Origin: Trichostrongylus colubriformis
Taxonomy: Eukaryota > Nematoda > Chromadorea > Rhabditida > Trichostrongylidae
Direction: 5' to 3'
NCBI GenBank assembly: GCA_963978905.1
Contig: OZ022260.1
Span: forward strand, 6,685,725 to 6,749,724
Length of the DNA stretch: 64,000 nt
Shown one piece after another: positions 34,735 through 47,449 of this stretch. The translations under genes and the position numbers were made by a program. Under the pieces are notes generated by a model. The model had not been told where the DNA came from. It saw only the letters and a program-made list of their open reading frames with translations, and did no database searches. Numbering within the stretch: the stretch's first letter is position 1; the number at the start of each line of letters is the position of its first letter.

Positions 34735-36449
34735 CACAGGGATAACGGCTAACGGTGGCCGATAAGACCATTAGGAATTGGATGGGATGAAATCCTTTCA
34801 TCGCTTGCTACCACTACACGACCGCTTCAGCAATAGCGTTCGATGGTCAGTGCCACTGGGTAAACATATTTTGTTTTTGTTCTGATATCAATGGCTGTCG
34901 TGACTCGTGCACGACTCTTTCATCCCCGTTGGGCCGCGTGTGAAATATACGCGCATTTGTCATCATCTTGGCCCCTGCCGTCCAAAAGGGATAAGCGGAC
35001 TCACGCGCTGGGGTCCCATCGCACAGCTACCGTAACCATGGAATGTTCTGAACCGTGCCGGCTTCAGGCCCAGAATCATTCCTCGTCGTTAGTCTCTGCT
35101 CGTCCTGCGTCCCGAGCGGTCGGTTACGACGCCGCTCTCCACTGTCCGTTTTGTGCGCAGTGCCATCAAGCGCCCCCGTCGTCCTCGAAGAACATCTCTG
35201 CGCAGCTGCTTCCCCAAGCAGCCCCTGGTGCGCAGCCGTCGTGGAACATCGTCGCAAGGAGGTGGAATGGAGGAAGCAGGAATTTCCATCCTCTGCTTGT
35301 GTGCGCCCAGACGTGCCGACGAAACCCTGGTCGACGCCGTCAAGCATGACGGAAGGGTTGCTTAGCCCTCGGCGCCCCCTAGTGAGGAGAGGTCCGATCC
35401 CATAGGTTCCCTTTTAGATCAGACGTTTCACCTTATTTGTGAAGTAGGCATAAATGCCGTTATAGTATATTGTGTTCGTGTTGTGTATGAGTATATATCT
35501 AAGTGTATTTGGGCATATTGCTTGTGGGGATCGATCAATATGTTGCGCATGTGTCAATGACCATTTATTGATTGGACCAGTTGCCAATTATAACATCAGA
35601 GGTGTGGAAGGTTAACGCGCAAGGTCCGTTTTGGAGATAAACGGGGCGTGTCGACACCAAGCGCAGTGGACGAGGCGCAGTCGGTGGGCCGAGAGGTCGT
35701 GGTGTAGTAGAAGTCGTATATCTGGGGCATCCAGGGAAGGACCATCTCTCATCCCGTGGCAGGCTGAGCATTTGGCGCAATTCCCTGGCATTTCCTCTCG
35801 GCGCACGGCGCGGGCGGCTTCACACTTGTGTGCCACAAATCTTTTGCCCCGTGGAGCCGCCCCGAGTCGCGACAATGGCCGATGTATCGACCGCTGAATT
35901 GCTTGCGTTCCAAAGAATGGTGAATTTTTCTTGATACTGCGAACTATATTGATAATCATGTCTAATGCGGTACTGGCAGCAACGCTGGGTATCGATCGCT
36001 AGACATGCAGAATTCCAAATAGTGAAGCATGCTCACGAATACGATAAACATCGAAAGCGGGATATGTATCTACCATCAATGTGTAGGAAATAGATGCTCA
36101 GCAAGTGAACAAATTGTTACCAATCGATGAAATCGATTAGAAAACTATCGATGTCTAAACTATCCAAACTCCCAATGATGACCTAAACCAGTTGGCTCGC
36201 GCACACTAATGCGCGTGATTCGTGTCGATGACGTGCAAAACGGGTTCGATGCAAAGCGACCAAAGTATAATAACACCAAAATGCTTTTTTATCACGCCGT
36301 CTTCTCTGCTTTTTCCAATTCAATAGCTCAGCTACAAGCAGAAAAAAGGAAATTTCCGCTCAATTCCATACACAAATGTGGTCGGGCCGATTAAACCCAC
36401 TTTGCACAACATCGCTATGAATTGCGCGCAGTATTGTGCGCCAGCCAAC
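34735..36449. repeat. Duplicated block with about 980-bp extra segment (partner 62,020-62,802)
   Basis: 34,735-34,900 and 35,870-36,449 match 62,020-62,802 in order and orientation (ATTAGGAATTGGATGGGATG, GATGTATCGACCGCTGA, GATGACGTGCAAAACGGGTT). The stretch 34,900-35,870 has no counterpart there: it is GC-rich, open in several frames on both strands, and unidentified. The block ends in a MITE (36,191-36,449) with GTTGGCTCGCGCACAC / GTGCGCCAGCCAAC TIRs. Confidence 0.65.
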
Positions 36450-36454
36450 AGGTT

Positions 36455-36800
36455 TATGCAGAAGCCGTGTTACCATCACCAGCCCTTGATGCGGATGCCA
36501 CCACCACGATGCCCCATCATGCGGAAGCCGTGTCACCACCACCATGCTTCTTTTTGCGAGAGCCGTGTCACTCACGCGGATGCCGTGTCACCACCACCAT
36601 GCACCATCATGCGGAAGCCGTGTCAGTTATGCGGATGCCATGTCACCACCACGATGCCCCTCATGTGGTTGCCGTGAAGCCCCAGCGCATTGTGCATCTG
36701 CCCTTTCATCACCAGGGTTTACTCATTTAAGCGAATGCCGTGTCAGCACCGCAGCCCCTCCCATGCGGATGCCGCGTAGCCACTGTGCACTGGTTCACAA
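36455..36800. repeat. Degenerate minisatellite (GCGGAAGCCGTGTCACCACC type)
   Basis: ATGCGG(A/T)(A/T)GCCGTGTCACC and CACCATGC blocks recur with 30- and 60-bp spacing. It is followed by GACATACCGACAAACTCACC and CAGACGCACAAAGG, resembling the CAGACA-rich ends of the other satellite loci. Confidence 0.65.
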
Positions 36801-37572
36801 GAACTCACTTGCGACGTACAGACATACCGACAAACTCACCGACAAACAGACGCACAAAGGTAGTGGTTTACATAATAGGAGATTTGCTCATCAAGAACCA
36901 CAAAGTTCAGGCGCATATACAAGGGGTTCAGTTGAGATAGAGCTCCTCAAAGTGGTGGCTGTAGGGGTGGAGCGTGCGACTGAGTTCGGGAGCAGCAAAA
37001 TACGATAGTCATGTGGTCAAAGACGCTACGTGAAAACACATTAACACTGGAGACGAAAATTCGAACCGCGCCCTGCCTGCTGACGGCTGTTCTTATGTTT
37101 GAAAAGTGTGGTAAGATTTCTGAATTGGAATTTCTCCGTTCTTTTCGTGTCCTGTTGATGTACTATAACTAGTGGATTTCACGAAAAATTACTATCATGG
37201 TATTCCCGTGGACTATTCGTTGGAACAAAAGGTACTGTACTAATACTATCTTTTTTTCTCACGCCTAAGGCACCATCGCTGGACCTCACCGCGCTGTAGT
37301 CCTTTTGTGCTCTACTGTCACTATGTTGGTACCTTGTTGCGCTTTTCAGAGGCCAAATGTTGTCCCATTGCAATTCAGAAGTTACTCGTCCTGAGCACCA
37401 GAATAGCGGGCACATAGTGGACGTGTTCACCTCCGCACCTTTTATAGGAATAGCCTCTCGGCAAGATCTTCTATGAATACTTCGTTTGCACCTGACGTTC
37501 AAGAATCTGGGCGATTCCAGTGAAGGAATGAAGGATATCCCATTATCACCGTCCTCAATGGGTCTCATATTT

Positions 37573-37863
37573 TGGGGTGGGGAGAAATGCGCCAAAACAT
37601 CGCGTCAGCGGCGTAGCACTCGCGGCGCCACCAGTACGACTTGCGAATCGATTTTGCTCTTGGGAGCCCGGCAGAGCGTGGCTGCGTCACTTCTGCGCTC
37701 CAGCTATGCCACACTGCCTCCTCCAGCCACGCCACCCTGCCTCCTCCACCTTTGCCACACTGTCTCGCTTGAAGGCTGCCAGCACTGACACTGGCACTCG
37801 CACCTGCCGCGCCGCTCGCCGCGGGCGGCCACGCGATTTTTTGGCGTATTTCCCCCCACCCCA
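37573..37863. mobile_element. MITE family 3 copy
   Basis: GGGTGGGGAGAAATGCGCC start and GGCGTATTTCCCCCCACCC end are inverse. The adjoining spacers 36,860-37,570 and 37,870-38,160 contain no recognised gene. Confidence 0.65.
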
Positions 37864-38162
37864 TATTTTGCAGAGGTTCGCGATTGCATTGAGTACTGTA
37901 TTGTTTGTGTAACTAACGAGGTGGTGAAGCGTGGGGAAGCTGCAGTGGTTCGCATACGCACTGAACGCGTGCTGAAGTGTAGCGTAGACCATGAATGTGT
38001 CTTCATGATTCCTGGGGACAGGGCGCATCGTCCTAAACCTCATTTTTCTCTCTCACTGGTTTCTGTCTTTAGCGACATCACGGCAACCGTTTATATAACA
38101 CTATAAGAAGTGTTGAAATGGAGGTTGTAGTTTGTTTAGAAATTGTAAGAGAAAATGTAGGA

Positions 38163-41100
38163 TCATGACTGTGTGCCGCATATTGTTTTCGGATCTTCTA
38201 TCACATAGTCGTTGCAACAACTGAGAAATTGGTCAAGAGGACACGGTGTACTACCACATCCACGCACAGATTCCGTAACGTCTTTGAGTGAATCTAAGGT
38301 GTTGTCCTTGAAGTGCACCTGAAAACATGTGAAGTCACTGGACAGTCATGGAAGCTGAACTGAAAGAAGGCTGTAGGATTGGCAAAAGTCGTGCAACTCA
38401 TTGGAGAGGTCAGCGACTGGACGAGACTATGGTCAATGGAATATCCAAGTGTTGTCTTTGTCTTTCGTCAGGGAGCGCTCAAGAGCAACCATCTTGTCCC
38501 ACGACAGCCTTCGAAGCCTTGGAAGCAGCTTGAAGTCGTTTGACTCTCTTTAAGTGCTCCCTTTGGAACATTCTAGAAATGCGGGATCACGGTCGTATGC
38601 TGCGTGAGAAGGTCACGGGACTTGAAGGAATGGTGCACGAATAAGTAAGTTTCTCTAATACCCACATATTTTACTGTACTTGCCTAATAAGGGCCGCATG
38701 CAAAATTTAGCGCGAAACTGATAATTAAGCTATGACACAGCTCCTCGGAGTGGTGACCGAGGAGACGGGCCCCAGAGTAGATAGCTGCCCCGTACGTCGT
38801 GGTCGGGGACGCTTAGTGGGAACGGAAAGTTACGTAGTTACGAGAACCTCTTCGTCTCCAGGTGCGAAGGACGACGGGGCGCGCATTCATTTTGAGGCTC
38901 CGCTCCCTTGGCCATCACTTTGAGGAACTGTATCTCGAGCGGATTTTCACTATTTCGCTTGAATCTTCACATGGGGCTCTTATTACGCAAATGCAACATA
39001 GATATATTTTCTGTGCACGATTCCTTTGAATTACGTGGCCTGCCTGCTGTTCAGTTCATAGATGGAAGGGAGACAGTAGCTAGCTCAGCAGGGCATATGT
39101 AGCTGTCCTCAAGACGGTTACGGTGTCAAACACCTTATGTTAGAAAGAGGACACGTCATTGACTTGTGAGCCATCTTTCTACTGCGCCCTTTCCACTACA
39201 CTTTCCGCCCTTCCCACTCCCGCTCGCGCGCCGTATCCCGTGTTACGAGATCCTGAAATATACCCTCACTGACATGAAGTAGTATCAGCGCTCTCCGACC
39301 TGTCACGCTGACACCACATCTGTTATCGAGCGACTCCCATGATCCACGCCCTGATAAGGCCGCGTTCATACTTTGCGGCGCCGGCGGCATGTCGTGGCTG
39401 CGTGTCCCTGCGTCTCCGCCTGTGCCACCCTGTCTCATTGCCTGCGTCATCTGTGCAACTTCCCTGTGCCACACTGCCTCGCTGCTCATGAATGCAGCCA
39501 TGGCCAGCCGGCACAAAGTATGAGCGCGGCTTGGGGCGTAGCGTATTGCAGTCGCACGAGGATCCATCCATACCGTACCTCTAGCTCGTGCAAATCCCGT
39601 CGCACGCCACACGCGCCAATCACATTCTACCCTTATGGGACATGCAGGTACAGTCAACAGATCGCGGCGATTAAGCGATTGGAGTGTCCTTGTATAACAT
39701 TTGATGGTGCTTCTCGTTTTTTTTTTTGACATTCGGTAAAAAGCCGCTGTAGAGTGTCTTCTCAGCGTTAGTCAGCCGCATAGCAGCACCATTTCCATCT
39801 GATCAAAGCTCAATCCTCTCTCTCTACTCATTTTAAAGAAAGTGGCTCACCTGTACGAAAGGTTTACCGTTGCGGGCAACCAATTCAATCACCACTAACG
39901 TATTGTAATTAGGTATTATCCCAGCGAGAGCTGCTTTAGCACATCCAAGAGCATCCAGAAACGCCAGTAGCAGCCAGTCTTGCTAGAAAACACGACTTCA
40001 AACGGTCCTATCGGAACCCCATCAACTCAAATAAGTAAACAAGTAAGGATACCGTAGAGTAGACGATGAATTTCCTTTTCGCGATTGCCTTCGTTGTGAA
40101 CCATTCATCCCATTTTTTCTTAAGTGTGTTAAGAACTGTTTTCATAAGTACACCTTGTTTCAATCGCAGCATCTCTTTATCGTGATAAGGAGTCGCTCCG
40201 ACGATATAACTGTAAGTCTGAAAAGATAACCTTCAATGACATATATTTTGTAGACCTATATTGTATCCTGGTGGATTGAGGATCTTCGAAAGAATAATAC
40301 AAGATACGTTTATACTCGGCGGGCGAGAAGGCGATTGGCACAAGCATCCTCAAGGCGGCTTGGTGATCGATACACTGACATGTTCCAACTCGATCGTACC
40401 CGTCAACCCGATGTTAGTGGACCTGCGCTCAGGGTTCCCACTCCCAGGTGTCGAGGAAATTAGCCGCTTCAGTACGATTCTCCTCTACGGCAATCACATA
40501 AGACCCCTTTTTTTGAGCTCTGCAGTATCAGTAACTGTTGCCGGATTGCATAGTCGCAAGGTTTTTTTAAAGCTGTATATCCTTTCCTGAGGCGAAAAAT
40601 AATCATTTTACATCTTGTCACACGGATTTGCGGTGCAGTGGAATACCTTTTGCTTCTCATCTGCTTATCGAAAATTTAAATTTACGTGGTTGTCGCTAAC
40701 CTCTGAAGGTACGAACCCAAATCTCCAATCCGGTCAAATACGACCTCCCCCTGTCGAGGAATCCTTGACTCTCGGCGTATCCTGCCTGCGCTGCGATTGC
40801 ATTGCGTCTATCGCGAGTTCGGTCGCCGAGTATGAATACGGATGGGTTCCAGCCAGTGACATCAGGCTGGAAGATATCCGTAAAAACACTTGATCGATCG
40901 TAAATTATCGATAATCCCTCACTTTCTGGTAGAGGTCATAGATTTCTTTTTTATTATCTACGAACCATGATGGCATCTCCATAGCGTTCCGATCCTTAAT
41001 CGGTACATGGTTACGAGATCAAACGTGCGACTAGATTGAACCACCAACAAACCTGTTGTACAAGGCCTTCTACTTCAGCAAAATGGGCCGCATCTTTGAA

Positions 41101-44100
41101 TAATTTAGTTTCTTTGTTCAGACCAATACATTCGAATACGAATCCTTCATATTTAGACCACTAAAAGTAATATCATTTTAACACGTTTTCCGGTCTAGCC
41201 TTAACAAGATTTGGAGATATTTAAAGCCAACCGACCGAGTATAAATCGCGGTTGAAAGCGGGCTTTATTTGCTAGAAATCGGCCGTTGCAAGGACCCTCA
41301 CAGACTGAAAGTAATGCTGGGCTCTTTGCATTAACTTCGGTCCCAATCTCTAACAGTGGGCGAAGGGCATGTTTCTAGCTCGCGAGGATGTTGCTTGCCG
41401 CAATTTGCCGAGGAAAATCACTATAGATACACGTATCTGTTGCCTCCCGTTACAAATAGTTCACGTACACTTTTGAATTTGCTTAAAGGAGTGGTCCACG
41501 GAAAATGAGTTTTTGTGTTACCCATACGTTTATGTTGTATTTGCCTAATGTGGGCCTCATGCAAAATTTCACGCGAAAAAATGCGAATCTGGCTGAGATA
41601 CAGCACCACAAAGTGCGGTCCCAGTGGGCGGAGCCTAAGAAAAAAACCTCGTTCCATCGTCCGCCGTGGTCGGAGACGCATTGTGCGAGCAGAAAGTTTC
41701 GTAAACAGTGCCACTCTCCGTTCCCAACGGCGGCGGACTACAGGACGAGCCTCTTAGGCCCCGCCCACTGGGACCGCACTTTGTGGTGCTGTATCTCAGC
41801 CAGATTCGCATTTTTTCGCGTGAAATTTTGCATGAGGCCCACATTAGGCAAATACAACATAAACGTATGGGTAACACAAAAACGCATTTTCCGTGGACAA
41901 TTCCTTTAATTACTCGTGTCTTAGGCGTTTGTATTCTTGTTCTTCTTACTGTAGTAAGTTCCGCATCGCAGGATCCTCCATTCTTGCCAGGCGTCACCAC
42001 TGTTCCGTTCCTATCCAGGGCATCCTCCGTCGTGGCCTTCACTTCAGTGGGATCGCTCTTGATGGCGACCCTCTACCTCTTCTGCGGGGTTCAGCATGGC
42101 ATCTGGTCTTCTTAGTATGTGTCCATACCATCGCAGCCGCTGCTCTCTCAACTTCTGCTGGACAGGAGCCTCAAGCATGTTCGCTCTCGAGCATTCGCTC
42201 CTGATCTCGCCCACGCGTTCACCCGCCTCATTTCACGCCCGTCTGTCTCAACATCCTCATTTCAGCTGCGTGCAGCTGCCTCTCACTTCTCTTTGTTGCG
42301 GCGGGCAGATATTCGCTACCGTACAGCAATGCAGACCTCACCACTGTTTGACACCCTTGCCTCTGAGCAATCTGGAGCACCGTCGATCGCACAGGATTTC
42401 TATGGAAAACGCTCCATCTTATCCATATCACGCTTATCCCGCCCTTCACGGACTGGTCTAGCGTACCTTCAGACGCTAGGTCACTTCTGAGGTACTAGAA
42501 GACTTTAACCTATCGATGGTCAATTGACTATTGCTTCCAAGGATTCTTCGATGCTCATGATTGTGGTTTTCTGAACGTTCAATCGGAGTGCCTTTGCTCT
42601 ATGCCTGTCCTGCCATTTCTGCACTTTTGCCTGACATTCCTCCCGCTACCAGGGCAATGCTATCTGCGTACAGGATAGTTCTCAGTGGTTCCATGAGATC
42701 TTTCGCCATCACATCCAAAGAGGGGAATAGGAGCCCCTTGGCGTATCCCTATAGCGATATCTGTTTTATCTGGCAACCTGCGCAGAGTGCGTACAGCTAC
42801 GCTGGCTCCATCGTGTATATACCCCTTATGAGGGAGATCAGCAGTTCCGGCACGTGGAGTTTCCGCAATGTGGTCCAGAGTACTCGGGCGATTGACCTCT
42901 ACTTGAAGATTCTCCTGTCGAAGTGTATGGCTGGTCTGATAGCCAATATGATGAGTATAGAAGCTCACCTCTCTGTGGTCAGGTGGTGTCTTTCCACACT
43001 TATCAGATAATCGCTTCGTTTCGAGTTCGCAGTTTTGTAGATGTGTGAGAATCTTAAGCAGCTCTTTTTGAAAAGCCATTGTCAAGAATGATAAAACAAC
43101 AAACGCGATCGTTCTTTTCTTGTCCATAAATAGGCACTGCTGTGAATTCCGGATTATTTGGGTCAGCCCACATGCCCGATGCAACTAACGCTCCACTCAT
43201 AAGACAACGGTTATTGGATCTGCTCCGAAAGTAAAACTGAAATAGCGATTCGAAAAGATGGGGAGCTGCTTCTCTCACAAGCGATTTACTACCTGTGATG
43301 GTAGAGGAGGGGAACGCAGAAATTTGGACTCCACATAGCGCTGAGCTAGGAATTGTCCTAGCTTGAAGGAGTCCTCGATTCCAACCTGTAATGAAAGGTC
43401 TTACAAACTTGTTTGGAAACTTCCATCTAATCGCATTCGTGTATTATGAATGTCGTACCCGAACAAGCTTTTAGAATAGACATTTGATTCAATTTCAAAC
43501 GTTTGAAACATGTAATCTTGTTATTCATGGGATTTATACACGTAATATTCACAGCCAGCTTATTTATGGAAACCACAGTCCTTTTCGGAGCGCTTGATAG
43601 GGCGTGGCCTTGTCGACACACTCTCACCCAAGTCCGTAGGCCACGCCCCATCTAGCGCTGTGAAATGAACTGCTCAGAGACAGTAACAAATCAGTAGATT
43701 AAATCGTAAATATTCACTGCCAGGTTATTTGTGGGAACTCGTAACTACAAAAGCTGTACTAGTCAGGACGCGTCACAGATGGTAGTGCCATTTGAAGGAA
43801 TGTAGTGACGTTACTTAGGTGTCGGATATATAGTCATGGCACACCATTTACATAATTAATTGTCGTTATTCTAGATATCTTTGCTTTTATTTCACGTGAT
43901 GTTTTTCTTGTGCTATTCTACGCTAAATAATTAGTAAGGGTATGTCCTGCCTAAGTTTAGGGAAGGGAGCTTTGTAGTAGGTGAATCAATTTCTTTGCAG
44001 TGAAAAAAATAATTCAGCATTTTTCAAAGAGAAATACTCCTTGAAGCCTCTCTTCATTCTCTGATGAATGGCTTTGATTCTTATCCGCGTAAAAACCTTT

Positions 44101-46613
44101 TTTGAGTGCGATACCCCATAGTTCACGAGCGCCTCGTCTGAATGTCATAGCACGGTTCGACCGTTGTTCATTTCGATATAAGTCCCCCAAAAGTCTCGCA
44201 CATTGTTAAAAGTGGACAAAACTTGCTTACTTCGGTAAGTTCTCCGGCGCCATTCGGGAACAGTTTTGAGAACTGTTCTGCAGTTGTCCCATTCAAGGGA
44301 ACGTCCACAGGTGCCCGAGCGCCATGACGGAAAAGCTAAACAGGAACGGCAGTTGGCATAGGATCTTTTTAGGGCACCACCCATAAGGTATAATCCCATT
44401 TTTAACTAGGTTTTTCACACACCCAAACTCTAAAAAGCCACGTAACGCACAGTTAGTCGGCCGCTCACACAATCCTTATGAAAACAACTGCTTTTTTTGG
44501 GAAATTGTCGATCCTTTCCACTCGCAACACAGTTGCAACCTCGATAAAGTCACGGCCACCGCGCAGTGCGACGGCGGGCGATGGCGGCGCTGCCACCGCT
44601 GGTCGCTATCACTTCCCAACGTCTTGAGACAGCATTAGGGGTAATGCGGTAATGGAGAAAGCCCTACAAGAAGTAACTCACATGGTTGTCCTGGGCCTCA
44701 GAAAGGCTACCTGTGGCGAAATCCCGGTGAAAAAGCGTCCCTCCGAGCTGTAGAAACGGCGCAACAGATCATTGATTTCTTGATCCCGCCTCCCTTTGAT
44801 TTCTTGATCCCGCCTCCTGATGACGTAATTGCCGATTGACTGGGATGGGAGCGGCCAAGGAGATGCGGCAGGATCGAAGGTTTTGCAGCGCTCTTTCGCA
44901 GTTTTAGCTTGAAGCTCACTCTAAAAAATAGATGTTGTCGTATTTCCTAACATTCCCTTGTGTTTACTTGGCAACATGCCAATGGAAAACTAGATCAGAC
45001 TACTTCCCTCTTGGCGGACAAGTCGTCCGCGTCGAGAATCAACGGTGGGAAGGAGGTCTTATTTCTCGGGTTTTTGGCCATTTCCATCCGTTTTTTCTCC
45101 ACTGTCCTGTTACTAGGCATCTCGACTTTCATATGCACTACTTCTTTTACTTTTCGTCTGACTTTCCCCTAATGATGCCTTTAAGTGAGCTTGTTCCGTT
45201 TACTGCTCCAAGTTTTCCCGCATGGCTACAGAAGGATGAACATGCGAGTTCCCGAAACTCTCATATTCTTGGACTTTGGGCCTAGGTCAATGCACACGGC
45301 TGAATTACAGAAAAGGCCCATCTGTCTTAGTTATCACATTAAAAAGTCTGCCGGAGCATGGTACTCTCGCCCTCAGTGTATCAGCAGAAGGGCAGCGACG
45401 TTAATTTTACTAGAGCGTAAGGCCGCGTTCATACTTTGCGCATCGACGCCGGCACCGGCAGCGAGACATGGGTCCGCCGCAGACCACGGTGACACGCTGA
45501 TGACGCGTTCTGTTTGCAAAACGCTCGACCTAACCGCATTGCAGTATGATGATCGTGGCGAGAGCCACGAGTTATTCGAATTCAAATTTCGGCATAGTGC
45601 CATACTACATGTGCCAAATTCGGACCGCACTCCGTAAGAAGCAGTTACGTGAAATGGGGTGTAGCTGTTGATGGATTGACAAAGGTATCATTTCAAGAAG
45701 TCCTGTGCGTTGTGCGGTGTTGTGTATGCCCGCCAAACTTATAAGAAAGGAGGTATCAGTATGATTCACTTGAAGTGAAACTGATCAGTTGACATTTATA
45801 CGTCCCAGAAATTTCAAAGCTGCACATAGCCGACGGCTTACTCTAGTCAGCAACCCCCCCCCCCCACCCCGACCCTGAGTAAGACATCCTCGCCATTCTT
45901 CTCCACAATACGCTTACAAGACACTTTACACCCCGAGCTATCGCGGGGGTGGGGGGGGGGATTCCACTGCTAGACCCTATTTTTACCTAAACCAAAAAGT
46001 GGAAAGGAACCCTTTCCTCCCTCCTTCGAAGCATAGGCAAAAGTATACGCCTGAATGTGCAGATTGACCCCTCATGGGTATCGCTAGGATGCTTAGATAA
46101 GCAACTTTTTATAAGATGCCCCCCTCATTGCGATAGCACCTACACCCCACTTGGTTTTGCAATTTTTCTTATACTCGAAGCCACACTGGACGTTCCCGGA
46201 CCCAACGGCTATGTGGTCGGTTTCTTGCCGCCGTCGACACCACTATGTTGGTATCATAGTCTCAGCGTATCATTGCATATGGTTGCCCATTTCTCATGCC
46301 CAATAACTCACAATGATAGCTGCAACGAGGCCTTCGCCGGACGCCGAAGCTCCGTCCTCTGTTTTAGTGGCAGCGGGCTCGTCTTCCTTTAAGAAGAATA
46401 GCACATAGTAGGCAACACCTCCCTGAAAGATAGCCACAATGCCTAGTTCTTTGTTCTGCGTGCTACGGCACTTTGGCGAACACAATGAAACAAGCTTACC
46501 AGAATCACGATCAGCAGGAGTGCGACAAAGACGATAAGCAGAATGTAGCCGCTGCCCCCACTTGCAGCGCCTTCGCCCGCGCCTGCCTTCTTCTTCTTTT
46601 CCTTCTTCGGCAT
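38163..46613 (-). CDS. HAP-2: membrane-anchored histidine acid phosphatase paralogue, 11 exons, intact frame
   Basis: Exons (minus): 46613-46500, 46422-46312, 44335-44231, 43385-43293, 43236-43105, 43052-42969, 41160-41053, 40994-40923, 40217-40053, 39982-39851, 38318-38163; about 423 aa, every phase consistent. The start MPKKEKKKK gives a short Lys-rich tail; an earlier in-frame ATG at 46,631 sits too near the TATA box. The TM is about residues 22-48 and crosses intron 1 (GYILLIVFVALLLIVIL then GGVAYYVLFF). After a stem come LFRHGARAPVD (R78, H79), LGQFLAQRYVESKFLRSPPL, the second arginine in SNNRCLMS (about R151), PIYGQEKND, CGKTPP, and YSTQDWLLLAFLDALG, where the family's HD is QD (Q329, D330). 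The end is VRGCGSTPCPLDQFLSCC and KTICGTQS. Family enzymes hydrolyse phosphomonoesters through a phosphohistidine. Predicted type II membrane protein; activity is doubtful without the His of HD. Confidence 0.9.
38622..39031. mobile_element. MITE family 1 copy, HAP-2 intron 10
   Basis: CTTGAAGGAATGGTGCACGA start and GTGCACGATTCCTTTGAA end. Confidence 0.7.
39356..39531. mobile_element. MITE family 2 copy, HAP-2 intron 10
   Basis: AAGGCCGCGTTCATACTTTG start and CAAAGTATGAGCGCGGCTT end, full-length. A fragment of the long-TIR MITE family follows at 39,540-39,660. Confidence 0.75.
41484..41909. mobile_element. MITE family 1 copy, HAP-2 intron 6 (best-preserved)
   Basis: TTAAAGGAGTGGTCCACGG and CCGTGGACAATTCCTTTAA at the ends; the two halves are inverse over almost their whole length (GCGGTCCCAGTGGGCGGAGC against GCCCCGCCCACTGGGACCGC). 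Confidence 0.85.
41940..42930 (-). pseudogene. RTE-type LINE reverse transcriptase remnant, HAP-2 intron 6
   Basis: Minus-strand fragments in shifting frames follow the RT in order: LRKLHVPELLISLIRGIYT (fingers/palm), then TILYADSIALVAGGMS (the catalytic YADD box, here YADS), ALRLNVQKTTIMS, VVRSALLYGSEYLPAATKRS, and LRWYGHI. These match nematode RTE-class elements. Several stops and frameshifts make it non-functional. It lies in the same orientation as HAP-2. Confidence 0.8.
44631..45110 (+). repeat. Interspersed repeat, same family as 6,183-6,640 (HAP-2 intron 2)
   Basis: Colinear with the copy in innexin intron 5. A short family 2 MITE fragment lies further on at 45,419-45,500. The rest of intron 2 (45,110-45,930) has no supported coding sequence. 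Confidence 0.6.
45932..46140. mobile_element. MITE family 4 (GGTGCTATCGCAATG), HAP-2 intron 2
   Basis: Inverted ends GAGCTATCGCGGG and CATTGCGATAGCACC with poly-G/poly-C stretches and AGTATACGCCTGAATGTGCA inside. The same element is in HAP-3 intron 2 (58,842-59,050, same orientation) and upstream of HAP-3 (60,395-60,596). Confidence 0.75.
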
Positions 46614-46655
46614 GCACCTAGTCTGATGCAAATAAGATCACACTCTTCGGCAGAG

Positions 46656-46663
46656 TATATATA
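46656..46663 (-). promoter_or_regulatory. HAP-2 TATA box
   Basis: TATATATA within CCGCGCTATATATACTC, 43 bp before the ATG at 46,613. The surrounding CCGCTATATATAC core is shared with HAP-3. No GATA site was seen in the next 90 bp. Confidence 0.55.
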
Positions 46664-46871
46664 GCGCGGCTTTGATTGTATAACACCCGTGTGCTGAAAT
46701 AAATCAATAACATCAACATGTTAATTTACACGCATTCATTGCAATGAGGCCATCATTACCAGGTGGTTCCTTCCCACAACACGCTAACCCACCCCTTAAC
46801 ATATCTGGTGGGTGCAGTTCAGGCGACCGTTGAACAATGGATGGCTTGCTGCACGTTCAGCGCGTTTTTCT

Positions 46872-47088
46872 GGGTGTGTGCACTTATGAGGGAAAATCGC
46901 GTGGCCGCCCGCGGCGAGCTGCTCGGCGGGTGCGAGTACCAGTGGCAGGGCATGGCAGCTTTCAAGCGAAACAGTGTGGCATGGGTGGAGGAGGTAGGGT
47001 GGCATGGGTGCAGGAGGTAGAGTGGCATGGGTGGAAGTGCACCAGTGACGCAGCCACGCTCTGCCGGGCTCCCAAGAGCACACACCCC
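46872..47088. mobile_element. MITE family 3 copy, upstream of HAP-2
   Basis: GGGTGTGTGCACTTATGAGG start and AGAGCACACACCCC end, with an internal 20-bp duplication (GTGGAGGAGGTAGGGTGGCA-like units). Confidence 0.7.
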
Positions 47089-47449
47089 GCTTTTCTTATT
47101 GAATAAAATTTGATTCTCTGCTGGGTATTGTAGAGGGTATCTGCCACGAAGAAAATTCGCGGCACAGTGTGTAGTGTGCGGTCTGCGGTGCGTATGAACT
47201 AACGTAAGTGTACGTAGTTGATTCAGAGCGATTTACGGTGTCCAGTGACATACACACTTGAGCTTTGCCCAGCGTGACCACTCTCGGGAAGTTCCTGTCT
47301 CACTCTTTTCCGTTAATTGTGACTCGGAAAACGTCTCAGCCGACATCGAGGGCTCAGCGCTCTCACATACAAATTTTGGCTGCACTGGTACTATTCTGGA
47401 TGCTACACCAATGAGAGGCGGTATGAGTTTGCTGAATGTGAAATGACCA

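Noticed and set aside
35027..35959. Overlapping ORFs including a Cys-rich peptide (GNCAKCSACHG)
   Set aside because: High GC content leaves several frames open at once on both strands; no knuckle, RT or other motif could be supported.
46294..46631. Small separate genes for single-pass membrane proteins upstream of each phosphatase (46.3-46.6, 33.5-34.2, 59.5-60.0 kb)
   Set aside because: The apparent stop codons lie just beyond perfect GTGAGT donors (and GTAAGC/GTACGC/GTAAGT for exon 1). Splicing keeps phase 0 into the LFRHG exon in all three, so they are exons 1-2 of the HAP genes.
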